Source of the DNA: Ferrovibrio sp046297895
GTDB taxonomy: Bacteria; Pseudomonadota; Alphaproteobacteria; Ferrovibrionales; Ferrovibrionaceae
Direction: 5' to 3'
NCBI RefSeq assembly: GCF_046297895.1
Contig: NZ_JBKBHC010000006.1
Coordinates: 124,001-188,000 of the forward strand
Length of the DNA stretch: 64,000 nt
In this document: one piece after another, positions 1 through 7,833 of the stretch
How positions within the stretch are numbered: position 1 is the stretch's first letter
How the letters are laid out: the number at the start of each line of letters is the position of its first letter
Program-made: the position numbers and the translations under genes
Notes under the pieces: generated by a model
Seen by the model: the letters and a program-made list of their open reading frames with translations, nothing else
The model's database searches: none
Told to the model about the DNA's origin: nothing

Positions 1-341
1 GCATGACACAGGTGATGGAGGCTCTGGGCCGCCGCCAGGTCTTCTGGCTCGACAGCTTGTCAGGGCCGAGTTCCGCCGGGCCGGCGCTGGCGCGCAATCG
101 CGGCCTGGATGCCGCCGAGCGCGATCTGTTCCTCGATGACGATCGTTCACCCGGCATCGGCCACGAGCTTGCCGCGATGGAGCGCATCGCGCGCGCCCGT
201 GGCGACGTGATCGCCATCGGCCATCCCCATGCCTCCACCCTGACTGCGCTGGAAACCTGGATGGCGAGCGCGAAGGCAAAGGGCTTTAGCGTGGTGCCGG
301 TCAGCACCGTGCTGCTGCGCCGCCAGCAGCAGGAGCGCTGA
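1..341 (+). CDS. Divergent polysaccharide deacetylase family protein (3' end only)
   Basis: This is the C-terminal end of a protein whose 5' part lies left of the window; the frame is open to the edge, so the ATG at position 3 is probably internal. The visible 112 residues contain a run ending RARGDVIAIGHPHASTL, with a GxxIxIGHPHxxT motif followed by a W-containing helix. This is typical of the C-terminal half of the divergent polysaccharide deacetylase (DUF610/YibQ) family, thought to act on periplasmic glycans. In many Proteobacteria this family sits downstream of a carboxyl-terminal protease or near cell-envelope genes; that context is outside the window. Assignment is by motif only, and the catalytic residues upstream cannot be inspected. 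Confidence 0.72.
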   Translation, partial: MTQVMEALGRRQVFWLDSLSGPSSAGPALARNRGLDAAERDLFLDDDRSPGIGHELAAMERIARARGDVIAIGHPHASTLTALETWMASAKAKGFSVVPVSTVLLRRQQQER

Positions 342-413
342 AAAAAACGGCGTGACATTCCGGTCGGCCCCGCGCAGTCTGGACCGAGAGGAAACCGATC
401 CGGATGGCCGCCC

Positions 414-944
414 GTGCTGCAGGGCATCGAAAGCATATTGATCGAGCACTGGGCGGCACTGTTCCGCTATGCCCTGACCTTGACCGGCGACCGCGAGGCC
501 GCCCGTGATCTGATGCAGCAGGCGGCGCTGAACGCGCTTGCCTCCCGCGCAACCCCGCCGCAGAGTGGCCGCGAGCAAGCCTGGGCCTTCAAGGTGCTGC
601 GCAACGCCTGGATCGACCAGTACCGGCAGGAACGCAGCTCGCCCATCGTTGATGCCGCCGCAACCGGCATGAACCGCGAGGAGGCGCCGGCGCCATGGTA
701 TTATGACGACCGCCTGCTGGATGACATGGCGGTGCGCGAGGCTCTTGAGAAGATCGACTTGCATCATCGCGAGGTGGTTGCACTGGTGGATATACAGGGG
801 TTTCGTTATGCGGAAGCCGCAGAGATCCTGCATGTGCCGGTCGGCACGGTGATGAGCAGGTTGAGCCGCGCGCGGCTGTTGCTGCTGCAGATTATCGGCG
901 GCAAGGTACAGGTTCTGGAAAAGGCACGGAGACGCCGGTCGTGA
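414..944 (+). CDS. ECF-type RNA polymerase sigma-70 factor
   Basis: A 176-residue ECF sigma factor starting at a GTG (GTG CTG CAG). Region 2 covers roughly residues 10-75, with LFRYALTLTGDREAARDLMQ and the -10 recognition helix around AFKVLRNAWIDQYR. Region 4 covers about residues 105-165, with VALVDIQGFRYAEAAEIL followed by PVGTVMSRLSRAR, the HTH that reads the -35 element. It overlaps the downstream anti-sigma gene by 4 bases, so the two are translationally coupled. A sulfite dehydrogenase and cytochrome follow. The order ECF sigma, anti-sigma, periplasmic sulfite dehydrogenase, cytochrome c matches the sulfite-responsive rpoE4-sorT locus known from Sinorhizobium meliloti. Control of the sulfite genes by this sigma factor is inferred. 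Confidence 0.93.
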   Translation: MLQGIESILIEHWAALFRYALTLTGDREAARDLMQQAALNALASRATPPQSGREQAWAFKVLRNAWIDQYRQERSSPIVDAAATGMNREEAPAPWYYDDRLLDDMAVREALEKIDLHHREVVALVDIQGFRYAEAAEILHVPVGTVMSRLSRARLLLLQIIGGKVQVLEKARRRRS

Positions 945-1756
945 CGCCCTCGTGGGATATGCTGAATGCCTATGTCGATGGCGAGCTGGATGCCGCCAGT
1001 GCGGCACGGGTGGCGGCTGCCGTGGCGGGCGATCCTGATCTTGCGGCCCGGGTGGCGACGCTGACGCGGCTGAAGGCCAGCGCGGCGGATGCCATGCCTG
1101 CCGATATGCCCGACATGCCGCCGCAAGTCCTTTCGCGACCCCATTATCGCCGCCGACCGACTGCCCGTCTTGTGCTTGCCGTGGCCTCCCTGCTGCTGGC
1201 GATCGGCTTTGGTGCGGCAGCACTGGTCGCAATCTGGCCGGCAAGAGACAACGCCCCCGCTGCCCTGGTGGCCGCGGCGGGTTTGCACCGCACCTGGATA
1301 GATGCTCCAGCCGGGATCAATGGCCTGTCCGGCATGCTTCGCCCCAATCCGGCCACGACGCCACTGGCATTGACTGAAATTCCCGATCTTAGTGCCGCCG
1401 GCCTGATGCTCAGCCATGTCGTGCCGGCTGCTGCGCCCGGGCAGGGGAGCGGACAGGGCAGCATCCTGCTGGGCTTTCGCGGGCCACGGGGTTGCCGGGT
1501 AAGCCTGTGGATCGGCGGGGCTTTACCAGAATTTACGACCACACCGGTGCGTCAGCAGGTCGACGACCTCTCGGTTTTCGTCTGGCGCGTTGAGCATACG
1601 GGCTATGCCCTGATGACCCGCGACATGGATGCGCAGCGCTTCGTCACCCTCGCTTCGGCCGTGGCGCGTATTACCCACGAGCATTTCCAGGTCGACACCC
1701 TGACCCGTATGGCACTGCAGCAATCAGCCGATCCGGCGCTGCCGTGTCCGGCCTGA
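941..1756 (+). CDS. Membrane anti-sigma factor, cognate of the upstream ECF sigma
   Basis: A 271-residue single-pass membrane protein. The N-terminal cytoplasmic part (residues 8-48) carries LNAYVDGELDAASA, the usual opening of anti-sigma domains. A strongly hydrophobic segment at about residues 77-99 is the membrane span, and the remaining 170 residues would be periplasmic. The zinc-binding HxxxCxxC motif of the ZAS group is absent, so this is a zinc-independent anti-sigma. It starts at GTG inside the ATGA-like 4-base overlap with the sigma gene. By analogy it holds the sigma factor at the membrane until a periplasmic signal, perhaps sulfite, releases it; the signal is inferred only from the neighbouring sulfite dehydrogenase. 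Confidence 0.85.
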   Translation: MTPSWDMLNAYVDGELDAASAARVAAAVAGDPDLAARVATLTRLKASAADAMPADMPDMPPQVLSRPHYRRRPTARLVLAVASLLLAIGFGAAALVAIWPARDNAPAALVAAAGLHRTWIDAPAGINGLSGMLRPNPATTPLALTEIPDLSAAGLMLSHVVPAAAPGQGSGQGSILLGFRGPRGCRVSLWIGGALPEFTTTPVRQQVDDLSVFVWRVEHTGYALMTRDMDAQRFVTLASAVARITHEHFQVDTLTRMALQQSADPALPCPA

Positions 1757-1787
1757 TGGCCCCGGGCGGAAATTTTTCACACGCTGT

Positions 1788-1815
1788 GGAATAAAACGAC
1801 CCAGCCTTCCGTCTT
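1788..1815 (+). promoter_or_regulatory. Candidate ECF sigma promoter for the sulfite dehydrogenase operon
   Basis: GGAATA (1788-1793) and CGTCTT (1810-1815) are separated by 16 bases. This is the classic layout of ECF promoters (GGAA-type -35, CGTC-type -10). The element lies 53 bases upstream of the sulfite dehydrogenase start, in a stretch free of genes, directly after the sigma/anti-sigma pair. No equivalent pair was found ahead of the sigma gene itself. Confidence 0.6.
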
Positions 1816-1868
1816 ACTCCATACAAGCCCGTTTCCATGAAGAGGCGGGCAGAAGCGGAGGATGCGCC

Positions 1869-3203
1869 ATGGCAAAGGGTTGGAAAGAACGCGGCTTTTT
1901 CGAACTGTATCGGGACGACCCCGAGCGTGCCGACGCGCTGGTTTTCGGCCGTCGCAGCGGTGCCAGCCGGCGCGGTTTCCTGCAGGGGGCCGGCCTTGCC
2001 ACGATGGGCGCTATGGTGGGCGGCGCAATTCCCTTCAGCGGCAGCATGCCGTCCGGGCTGATTCCGGCGGCCATGGCGCAGGGTAGCAGCGCTGCTCCGA
2101 AAATCCTGAAGATGGACGGCAAGGCGGAGCTTGTGATTCTGGGTGATAAGCCCCTGGTGGCCGAGACGCCGGAACATCTGCTCAACGACGATATCACGCC
2201 GAACGACAAGATTTTCATCCGTAACAATGGCATCGTGCCAGACCAGTTTGCCGGTGATCCGAACGGGTGGGCCCTGACCATCGACGGCGAGGTCAATACC
2301 GCGCTGAAGCTGACGCTGGGCGAACTGAAGCAGAAGTTCAAGCCGGTGACCTATGCCCTCCAGATGGAATGCGGCGGCAATGGCCGCGCGGCCTTCGAAC
2401 CGAAGGCCAGCGGCAACCAGTGGGGCAACGGGGCCATTTCGAACGCCCGCTGGACCGGCGTGCGTCTGAAGGACGTGCTCGAGGCAGCGGGCCTGAAATC
2501 CAGTGCGGTCTATACCGGGCATTACGGTGCCGATCCGCATCTTTCGGGCGATGCCAGCAAGCCGGCGATCAGCCGCGGTGTGCCCATCGCCAAGGCGATG
2601 GAGGAACACACCATCATCGCCTATGCGGTGAATGGCGGCCCAATCCCGAACGTGCATGGCTTTCCCCTACGCCTGATCGTGCCGGGCTGGCCGGGGTCTG
2701 CCTCGCAGAAATGGCTCAACCGCATCTGGATCCGCGACCGGGAGCATGACGGTCAGGGCATGACAGGCACCAGCTATCGTGTGCCGGTCAAGCCGATGAT
2801 TCCGGGCTCGAAAGCCGATCCCAGCAATTTCCGTATCATGGAATCGATGCCGGTGCGCTCGATCATCACCAACATTGCCAATGGCACCGAATTGAAGGCC
2901 GGCACACGGGCCATCGCCCTGAGGGGGCATGCCTGGGCCGGCGAGCATTCCGTGTCGGAGGTTCATGTCTCGGCCGATTACGGCCAGACCTGGCGCAAGG
3001 CGAAAGTGGGCAAGGCGGCCAACAAATATGCCTGGCAGACCTGGAATGCCGACCTCACTGTGCCATCGGAGGGATATTACGAGTTCTGGGTTCGCGCCAT
3101 CGACAGCACCGGCCGTGGCCAAAGCCATGCGGCGGCCAACTGGAACCCGCAGGGGTATGGCGGCAACGTGATGCATCGCATCGCCGTGCTGATCCCCGCC
3201 TGA
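1869..3203 (+). CDS. Periplasmic sulfite dehydrogenase, molybdopterin type (SorA/SorT-like)
   Basis: A 444-residue protein that would oxidise sulfite to sulfate in the periplasm with a molybdenum cofactor. Residues 33-39 read SRRGFLQ, a twin-arginine export motif, followed by a hydrophobic stretch and a likely cleavage site near AMA-QG at residue 70. The oxidoreductase molybdopterin domain spans about residues 90-310. The motif MECGGNGRA places the molybdenum-binding cysteine at residue 168. A C-terminal Mo-co dimerisation domain (about 320-444) includes VSADYGQTWRKA. There is no haem domain, so electrons must leave through a separate cytochrome, encoded next. The start has a GGAG ribosome site 8 bases upstream. 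The family also includes SoxC, but no other sox genes are present, so a stand-alone SorA/SorT role fits better. Confidence 0.9.
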   Translation: MAKGWKERGFFELYRDDPERADALVFGRRSGASRRGFLQGAGLATMGAMVGGAIPFSGSMPSGLIPAAMAQGSSAAPKILKMDGKAELVILGDKPLVAETPEHLLNDDITPNDKIFIRNNGIVPDQFAGDPNGWALTIDGEVNTALKLTLGELKQKFKPVTYALQMECGGNGRAAFEPKASGNQWGNGAISNARWTGVRLKDVLEAAGLKSSAVYTGHYGADPHLSGDASKPAISRGVPIAKAMEEHTIIAYAVNGGPIPNVHGFPLRLIVPGWPGSASQKWLNRIWIRDREHDGQGMTGTSYRVPVKPMIPGSKADPSNFRIMESMPVRSIITNIANGTELKAGTRAIALRGHAWAGEHSVSEVHVSADYGQTWRKAKVGKAANKYAWQTWNADLTVPSEGYYEFWVRAIDSTGRGQSHAAANWNPQGYGGNVMHRIAVLIPA

Positions 3204-3225
3204 GTCCTGAGAGGGTTTCGCATTG

Positions 3226-3588
3226 ATGACGCGTTGGTTTGCTGCCGTTGCCATGGCGGCGTCGCTGGCCTTTGCTGCCGGCGGCGCCGTCCTTGCCCAG
3301 TCTTCACCTGCCGAGCGGGAACCTGAGGAACCGACGGTGTTTCCGGATGGTGAATACCGCGATGAGGTTTTCTATGTCTGTACGGCCTGCCATGGTTCGG
3401 ATCTCGTGCGGGCGCAGGGGCACAGCCGCGAGCGCTGGGCCGAGGTGCTGACCATCATGGTCGAGAAGCACAACATGGCGCCGTTGGAGGGCGAGGACCT
3501 AGATAAGACACTGGATTACCTAGCCAAGGCATTTCCGCCGAAAGGCCGCGGCTATACCAATCCGTTCCTGAACCGGACGACGAATTAG
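3226..3588 (+). CDS. Monohaem cytochrome c subunit of sulfite dehydrogenase (SorB/SorU-like)
   Basis: A 120-residue exported cytochrome. The first 25 residues form a Sec signal peptide ending near VLAQ. The haem motif CTACH lies at residues 52-56, and the downstream HNMAPL supplies a plausible methionine ligand. The gene begins 22 bases after the sulfite dehydrogenase, with a GAGAGGG ribosome site ahead of ATG 3226; a TTG three bases upstream is an alternative but less likely start. Position and size indicate that it is the electron acceptor for the molybdenum enzyme, passing electrons to the respiratory chain. The last four bases overlap the end of the convergent methyltransferase gene. Confidence 0.85.
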   Translation: MTRWFAAVAMAASLAFAAGGAVLAQSSPAEREPEEPTVFPDGEYRDEVFYVCTACHGSDLVRAQGHSRERWAEVLTIMVEKHNMAPLEGEDLDKTLDYLAKAFPPKGRGYTNPFLNRTTN

Positions 3589-4478
3589 GATTTGGTGAAG
3601 CGGTAGGCGCAACCGGCGGTCATGCGGCCGTCTTCCACGCGGATGCATCCATCCACGCGATCTGCCAGGTGGAAGCGCTTGTCGGCACAGGCCAGCAGGT
3701 AATCCTCGGCATGACTGTAGCGGCCGGTCGGAAGCAGGGTGTATCCGCTGCCCGGCGCGCCGAGTTCGGTTGTGAACATGAAGGTTCCGCCCGGCGCCAG
3801 TATCCTGCCAAGTTCCGTGAACAGGTCATCCAGCTTGCCGATATAGATCAGCGTATCGGCTGCCAGCGCGACATCGTAGGCGTTGTCGGCGAAGGTTTTA
3901 AGCGCGGCATGCAACTCGCTCTGATACAGGCTGTCGTAGATGCCGCGTCGGTCAGCCTGCTGCAGCATGCCTGGTACCATGTCGACGCCGTCAAGTTTGC
4001 CGGCATAGGGGCGGAATGGCACGCCGCTTAGTCCAGTGCCGCAACCGAGATCGACAATGTTACGACCGGCATCAGTGGGCCAGCCGGCATTGACGGCGAG
4101 TTGCCGCAGCATCTCCGGCCCGCGATAGGCAAGACGCGAGAGGTGGTTGTCGAAATGCGGAGCCCGGCTGTTGAACAGCCAGTTGACGAACGTCTCAGGC
4201 GCGCGCTCCGGTTTGCTGCCCTGCAACGAGGCCAGCAGGTGGCCGATCACGCCGGATTGCGGCGCCAGTTGCCGGGCGCGCTGTAGGCTCTCGATAGCGG
4301 CGGCATTGCGCTTCAACTCGATCTGGCTCATTGCCAGTCCGAGCCACGACAATGCGCTGTCGGCCTGGATCACCGCCTTGGCGAAGCAGCTTTCCGCCTC
4401 GGCATGGCGACCGGCTTCCAGGGCGTGAATGCCCCGTTGCTCCCAGCGGATATGGTCGATTTCGACAGGGTGTTGCAT
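3585..4478 (-). CDS. TPR-containing SAM-dependent methyltransferase (COG4976 type), copy 1
   Basis: A 297-residue protein in two parts. Residues 10-85 contain tetratricopeptide-like helices (GIHALEAGRHAEAESCFAKA and one more unit). Residues 110-297 form a class I methyltransferase with motif I VDLGCGTGLSG near residues 142-152 and the acidic ribose-binding residue in KLDGVDM near 161-167. It closely parallels the gene at 5335-6231 throughout its length, including the ending, so the two are tandem paralogues. A third, larger relative lies at 54900-56447. The methyl acceptor is unknown. It is convergent with the cytochrome c gene and overlaps it by 4 bases. Confidence 0.85.
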   Translation of the reverse strand: MQHPVEIDHIRWEQRGIHALEAGRHAEAESCFAKAVIQADSALSWLGLAMSQIELKRNAAAIESLQRARQLAPQSGVIGHLLASLQGSKPERAPETFVNWLFNSRAPHFDNHLSRLAYRGPEMLRQLAVNAGWPTDAGRNIVDLGCGTGLSGVPFRPYAGKLDGVDMVPGMLQQADRRGIYDSLYQSELHAALKTFADNAYDVALAADTLIYIGKLDDLFTELGRILAPGGTFMFTTELGAPGSGYTLLPTGRYSHAEDYLLACADKRFHLADRVDGCIRVEDGRMTAGCAYRFTKS

Positions 4479-4600
4479 GGCCCCAAGCTAGGCTTGTGGG
4501 GGCGGTAAAGCGAAGCAATTAATTGGATTTATTATTGTGTGGGTTTACAGATCGCTAACCATACCGATCGCGGGACCTGCTGAAACGGAATTGACTATGG

Positions 4601-5323
4601 TCAGTCCTCGCCGCCCATCGCCTTCTGCAGGGTCTCGGCGTCGTAATTGGGGCCGATGGACATGGCGCAAATCCGCGAAATATGGGTGAAAGGCAGGCCG
4701 CTTTCCCTGGCCCAAGCATTCATCTGGCTCTGGATTTTCAGCCGGTCTCGCTTCGCCGTCGGATTCTCGGGGATATCCACGCTAGCATCGCGCAGACACA
4801 GCACCACATCACGCGAGGCGATCCAGCTGTCGCGACCAAGAAAGCGGATCAGGTACTGGCCGGTATTGCCGCCCAACCGAGAGCCGCGCTTGGCCAGCAG
4901 ATCCAGCAATCCCACCTGATCCTCCATCGGCCAGGTGGCCAGCAGCTTGCCAAAGCTGCCGTATTCGCCGGCGATGTCCATGACGAAGCGGGCATTGTCG
5001 CGCACGGAGCGGATTTTCTGCGGGTTGCGCACGATACGCTTGTCGGAGGCCAGTTTCTCCCAGAATTCATCGGGCTTGTGCAGCAGCTTGCGCGGTTCGA
5101 AACCCAGGAAGGCGGCCTCAAAGCCGTCCCACTTGTTTTCGATCACGCTCCACACGAAGCCGGCGGAAAAGACGCGCTTGGCCATCTCGGCCAAGGCACG
5201 ATCATCCTTCAGCTTGGCCAACAGCCTGTGATCGGGCCTGGAGGGCAGCAGTTTCTTGAGGTTCGCTTCGCCGCCCTTGCGCTTGGCGGCGCGGGCGTGA
5301 ATGGTCTTGAACGCTGTCGGCAT
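4601..5323 (-). CDS. DNA-3-methyladenine glycosylase I family protein
   Basis: A 240-residue helical protein of the TAG (3-methyladenine DNA glycosylase I) superfamily. It would flip out and excise alkylated bases in base-excision repair. Recognition rests on the AGFVWSVIENKWDGFEAAFLGFEP block, which matches the family's SWxxVLxKRxxxRxxFxxFDP region, and on the later GGNTGQYLIRFLGRDSWIASRDVVLCL stretch typical of HhH-fold glycosylases. It is longer than E. coli Tag and lacks the Cys/His zinc-snap pattern I would expect there, so it belongs to a divergent branch. It sits between two paralogous TPR-methyltransferases, 11 bases downstream of one of them, and is probably cotranscribed with it. 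Confidence 0.8.
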   Translation of the reverse strand: MPTAFKTIHARAAKRKGGEANLKKLLPSRPDHRLLAKLKDDRALAEMAKRVFSAGFVWSVIENKWDGFEAAFLGFEPRKLLHKPDEFWEKLASDKRIVRNPQKIRSVRDNARFVMDIAGEYGSFGKLLATWPMEDQVGLLDLLAKRGSRLGGNTGQYLIRFLGRDSWIASRDVVLCLRDASVDIPENPTAKRDRLKIQSQMNAWARESGLPFTHISRICAMSIGPNYDAETLQKAMGGED

Positions 5324-5334
5324 GGCGGGCTTTC

Positions 5335-6231
5335 TCAGGCTGCGGGCTTGCTGAAGCGATAGGCGTGGCCGGGGATGGCCTGCTGGGCTTCGGTGCGAAT
5401 GGCTCCATCAACGCGATCGGCGCAGGAGAATAGACCGTCGGCGCAGGCCTTGAGATAGGCATCGGAATGCTGGTAGCGACCGGATTTGACCAGGGCGAAA
5501 CCTTCGTCGCAGGCTTCCACGGTGAACAGCAGATCACCGCCGGGCCTGAGCGCGGCGTGCGCCAACCGGAAGAATTCGGCGACATCCCCGATATAGACCA
5601 GGGTGTCGGCGGCGACGACGGCATCATAGCTGCCAGCCGGCAGCCGGCGCAGCACAGCATGGGCCTCGCCATGCCAAAGATGGTTGTAGATCCCCCGTTT
5701 CAACGCCTGTTCCAGCATGCTGGCGGATAGGTCCGCGCCCTCAAGGCGGCCGGCATAGGCCCGCAGGGGCATGCCGCTCAGTCCCGTACCGCAGCCGATG
5801 TCGATAATGTGCCGGGTACCGTCGGCAGCCCAGCCAGCGCGCTTGATCAGTTCGGCGAGCATCTGCGGTCCCTGATACTGAAGGCTGGTCAGATGCTGGT
5901 CGAAATTTGCCGCGTAGCCGTTGAACAGGAAGGTGATGTAATCATTCGGAGCCCGTGATGTGGTTTCTCCGGTCATCGCCTTCAGCAGGTGACTGATGAT
6001 GCCGCAGGTCGGGCGCGCAATATGGGCGCGCTGCAGGCTGGCGACGGCATCGTCGACGCGGCGCTGGTTGATTTGACTGAAGGCGAGGCCAACCCACGAG
6101 AACTGACGGCTGTCGTCGTATGTCAGGGCCTTGGCAAAGCAGGCCTCGGCTTCGGCATGCTGGCTCCTGCTGTCGGCCTCGATGCCGCGGCGTTCCCATT
6201 CTTCCGCCTCGGTGGATGGATTGCTCTGCAT
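5335..6231 (-). CDS. TPR-containing SAM-dependent methyltransferase (COG4976 type), copy 2
   Basis: A 298-residue paralogue of the gene at 3585-4478, with N-terminal TPR helices (GIEADSRSQHAEAEACFAKA) and a C-terminal methyltransferase with IIDIGCGTGLSG. I chose the ATG at 6231 (MQSNPSTEAEEWERRG) over an upstream ATG at 6267 because the paralogue starts at the equivalent MQHPVE position. It is followed after 11 bases by the glycosylase gene, so the block methyltransferase-glycosylase-methyltransferase looks like a duplication around, or insertion of, the repair gene. A gap of 70 bases separates it from trpE upstream. Substrate unknown. Confidence 0.85.
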   Translation of the reverse strand: MQSNPSTEAEEWERRGIEADSRSQHAEAEACFAKALTYDDSRQFSWVGLAFSQINQRRVDDAVASLQRAHIARPTCGIISHLLKAMTGETTSRAPNDYITFLFNGYAANFDQHLTSLQYQGPQMLAELIKRAGWAADGTRHIIDIGCGTGLSGMPLRAYAGRLEGADLSASMLEQALKRGIYNHLWHGEAHAVLRRLPAGSYDAVVAADTLVYIGDVAEFFRLAHAALRPGGDLLFTVEACDEGFALVKSGRYQHSDAYLKACADGLFSCADRVDGAIRTEAQQAIPGHAYRFSKPAA

Positions 6232-6301
6232 GGCACAACGATAGCGCCGCACGGGACAACGCGGCAACCGGATTATGCCACCGGCAAGACCGAGTCGCGG
6301 G

Positions 6302-7822
6302 TTATTGGCTGCGCCCGCCGCGGCTGGCGTAGCGTTCGGCTTCCTCGGCGGCGCGGATCAGAGCCTTGGCCTTGTTGACGCATTCGACGTGCTCCGACAT
6401 CGGGTCGCTGTCGGCCACGATGCCGGCGCCGGCCTGCACATACATGGTGCCGTCCTTCACCAGAGCGGTGCGGAGCGTGATGCAGGTATCCATGCTGCCG
6501 TTGGCCGAGAAATAACCCACGCCGCCGGCATAGAAGCTGCGCCGGACCGGTTCCAGCTCGTCGATGATTTCCATCGCCCGCACTTTCGGTGCGCCAGAGA
6601 CGGTGCCCGCAGGGAAGCCGGCAAACAGGGCATCCAGCGCATCCAAGTCGGGGCGAATCTTGCCCTCGACGTTAGACACGATATGCATGACGTGGCTGTA
6701 GCGTTCGATCTGGTTGCGCTCGGTCACCTTCACGGTGCCGATCTGCGCCGTGCGGCCAACATCGTTGCGGCCGAGGTCGAGCAGCATCAGGTGCTCGGCC
6801 AGTTCCTTCGGATCGCTCAGCAGGTCTTCCGCCAGCACCTGATCTTCCGCGGGCGTGGCGCCGCGCTTGCGGGTTCCGGCGATGGGGCGGATCGTCACCG
6901 TGCCATCGCGCAGACGCACGAGGATCTCTGGCGAGGAGCCGACCAGGCAGGGCCCGCCGAGATTGAGATAGAACATGAACGGCGAGGGATTGGTTCGCCG
7001 CAGCGCGCGATAGAGCGCGAATGGCGGCAGCCGGAACGGCAGGCTGAAGCGCTGGCCTACCACTACCTGGAAGATATCGCCGGCAGCGATGTAGTCCTTC
7101 GCCTTGCGCACCATCGCCATGTAGTCGTCGGGCGACATGTTCGACTGCGGCTCGGGCAGGGCATCCAGGTCGGCGATCTGGTCGCGCACGGCGCCCAACG
7201 GGCGGTCGAGATCAGCCACCGCATCGCTGAGACGTTCGCTGGCCATGGCGTACGCGGCGCGGGCATCCATGCCGACCTGAGGCCGCACCGGGGTGACCAG
7301 GGTGATGATGTCGAGAACGGAATCGAAAATCGCCATTACGGTGGGGCGCATCAGCAGCCCATCGGGCAGACCGAGCGTGTCAGGATTGGCGTCCGGCACT
7401 TTCGGCTCGATCAGCCGCACCATGTCATAGCCCATGAAACCGACGATGCCAGCCGCCATCGGCGGCAGATGGCCCGGCAGGTCGATATGGCTTTCGGCCA
7501 GAAGTTTGCGCAGGGATGCAAGCGTTGGTTCGGCGCAGGGCTCGAAAGCATTCTGGTCGAAGCGGGCCTTCCGGTTGATCTCGGCCTTCTGTCCCTTGCA
7601 GCGCCATAGCAGGTCGGGCTTCAGGCCGATAATCGAATAGCGGCCGCGCACCGCCCCGCCCTCGATGGACTCCAGCAGGCAGGACCAGGGTCGCGTATCG
7701 GCAAGTTTCAGGAAAGCCGAAACCGGGGTTTCCAGATCGGCGACCAACTGGGTAGACAATACCTGTGCCTCGCCGGCCATATAGGCCTTGGCGAAGCTGG
7801 CATAGTCGGGCGTGATCTTCAT
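6302..7822 (-). CDS. trpE: Anthranilate synthase component I
   Basis: A 506-residue chorismate-utilising enzyme that makes anthranilate from chorismate and ammonia in tryptophan synthesis. The N-terminal regulatory part includes LLESIEGGAVRGRYSIIG, the tryptophan-sensing region. The C-terminal catalytic domain includes PSPFMFYLNLGGPCLVGSSPE, IRPIAGTRKRG, LLDLGRNDVGR and FPAGTVSGAPKVRAMEIIDELEP, all diagnostic. It starts 11 bases after ppiD ends, an arrangement seen in other Rhodospirillales. The partner trpG and the trpDC genes that commonly follow are not present; a methyltransferase gene follows instead, so the glutamine amidotransferase subunit must be encoded elsewhere. Confidence 0.97.
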   Translation of the reverse strand: MKITPDYASFAKAYMAGEAQVLSTQLVADLETPVSAFLKLADTRPWSCLLESIEGGAVRGRYSIIGLKPDLLWRCKGQKAEINRKARFDQNAFEPCAEPTLASLRKLLAESHIDLPGHLPPMAAGIVGFMGYDMVRLIEPKVPDANPDTLGLPDGLLMRPTVMAIFDSVLDIITLVTPVRPQVGMDARAAYAMASERLSDAVADLDRPLGAVRDQIADLDALPEPQSNMSPDDYMAMVRKAKDYIAAGDIFQVVVGQRFSLPFRLPPFALYRALRRTNPSPFMFYLNLGGPCLVGSSPEILVRLRDGTVTIRPIAGTRKRGATPAEDQVLAEDLLSDPKELAEHLMLLDLGRNDVGRTAQIGTVKVTERNQIERYSHVMHIVSNVEGKIRPDLDALDALFAGFPAGTVSGAPKVRAMEIIDELEPVRRSFYAGGVGYFSANGSMDTCITLRTALVKDGTMYVQAGAGIVADSDPMSEHVECVNKAKALIRAAEEAERYASRGGRSQ

Positions 7823-7833
7823 CGTGGCGCGGA

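Noticed and set aside
147..1244. 365-residue minus-strand frame
   Set aside because: Antisense to the ECF sigma and anti-sigma genes, whose domains are clear.
6275..7609. 444-residue plus-strand open frame
   Set aside because: Antisense to trpE, with no recognisable domain and an atypical His/Arg/Ala-rich composition.
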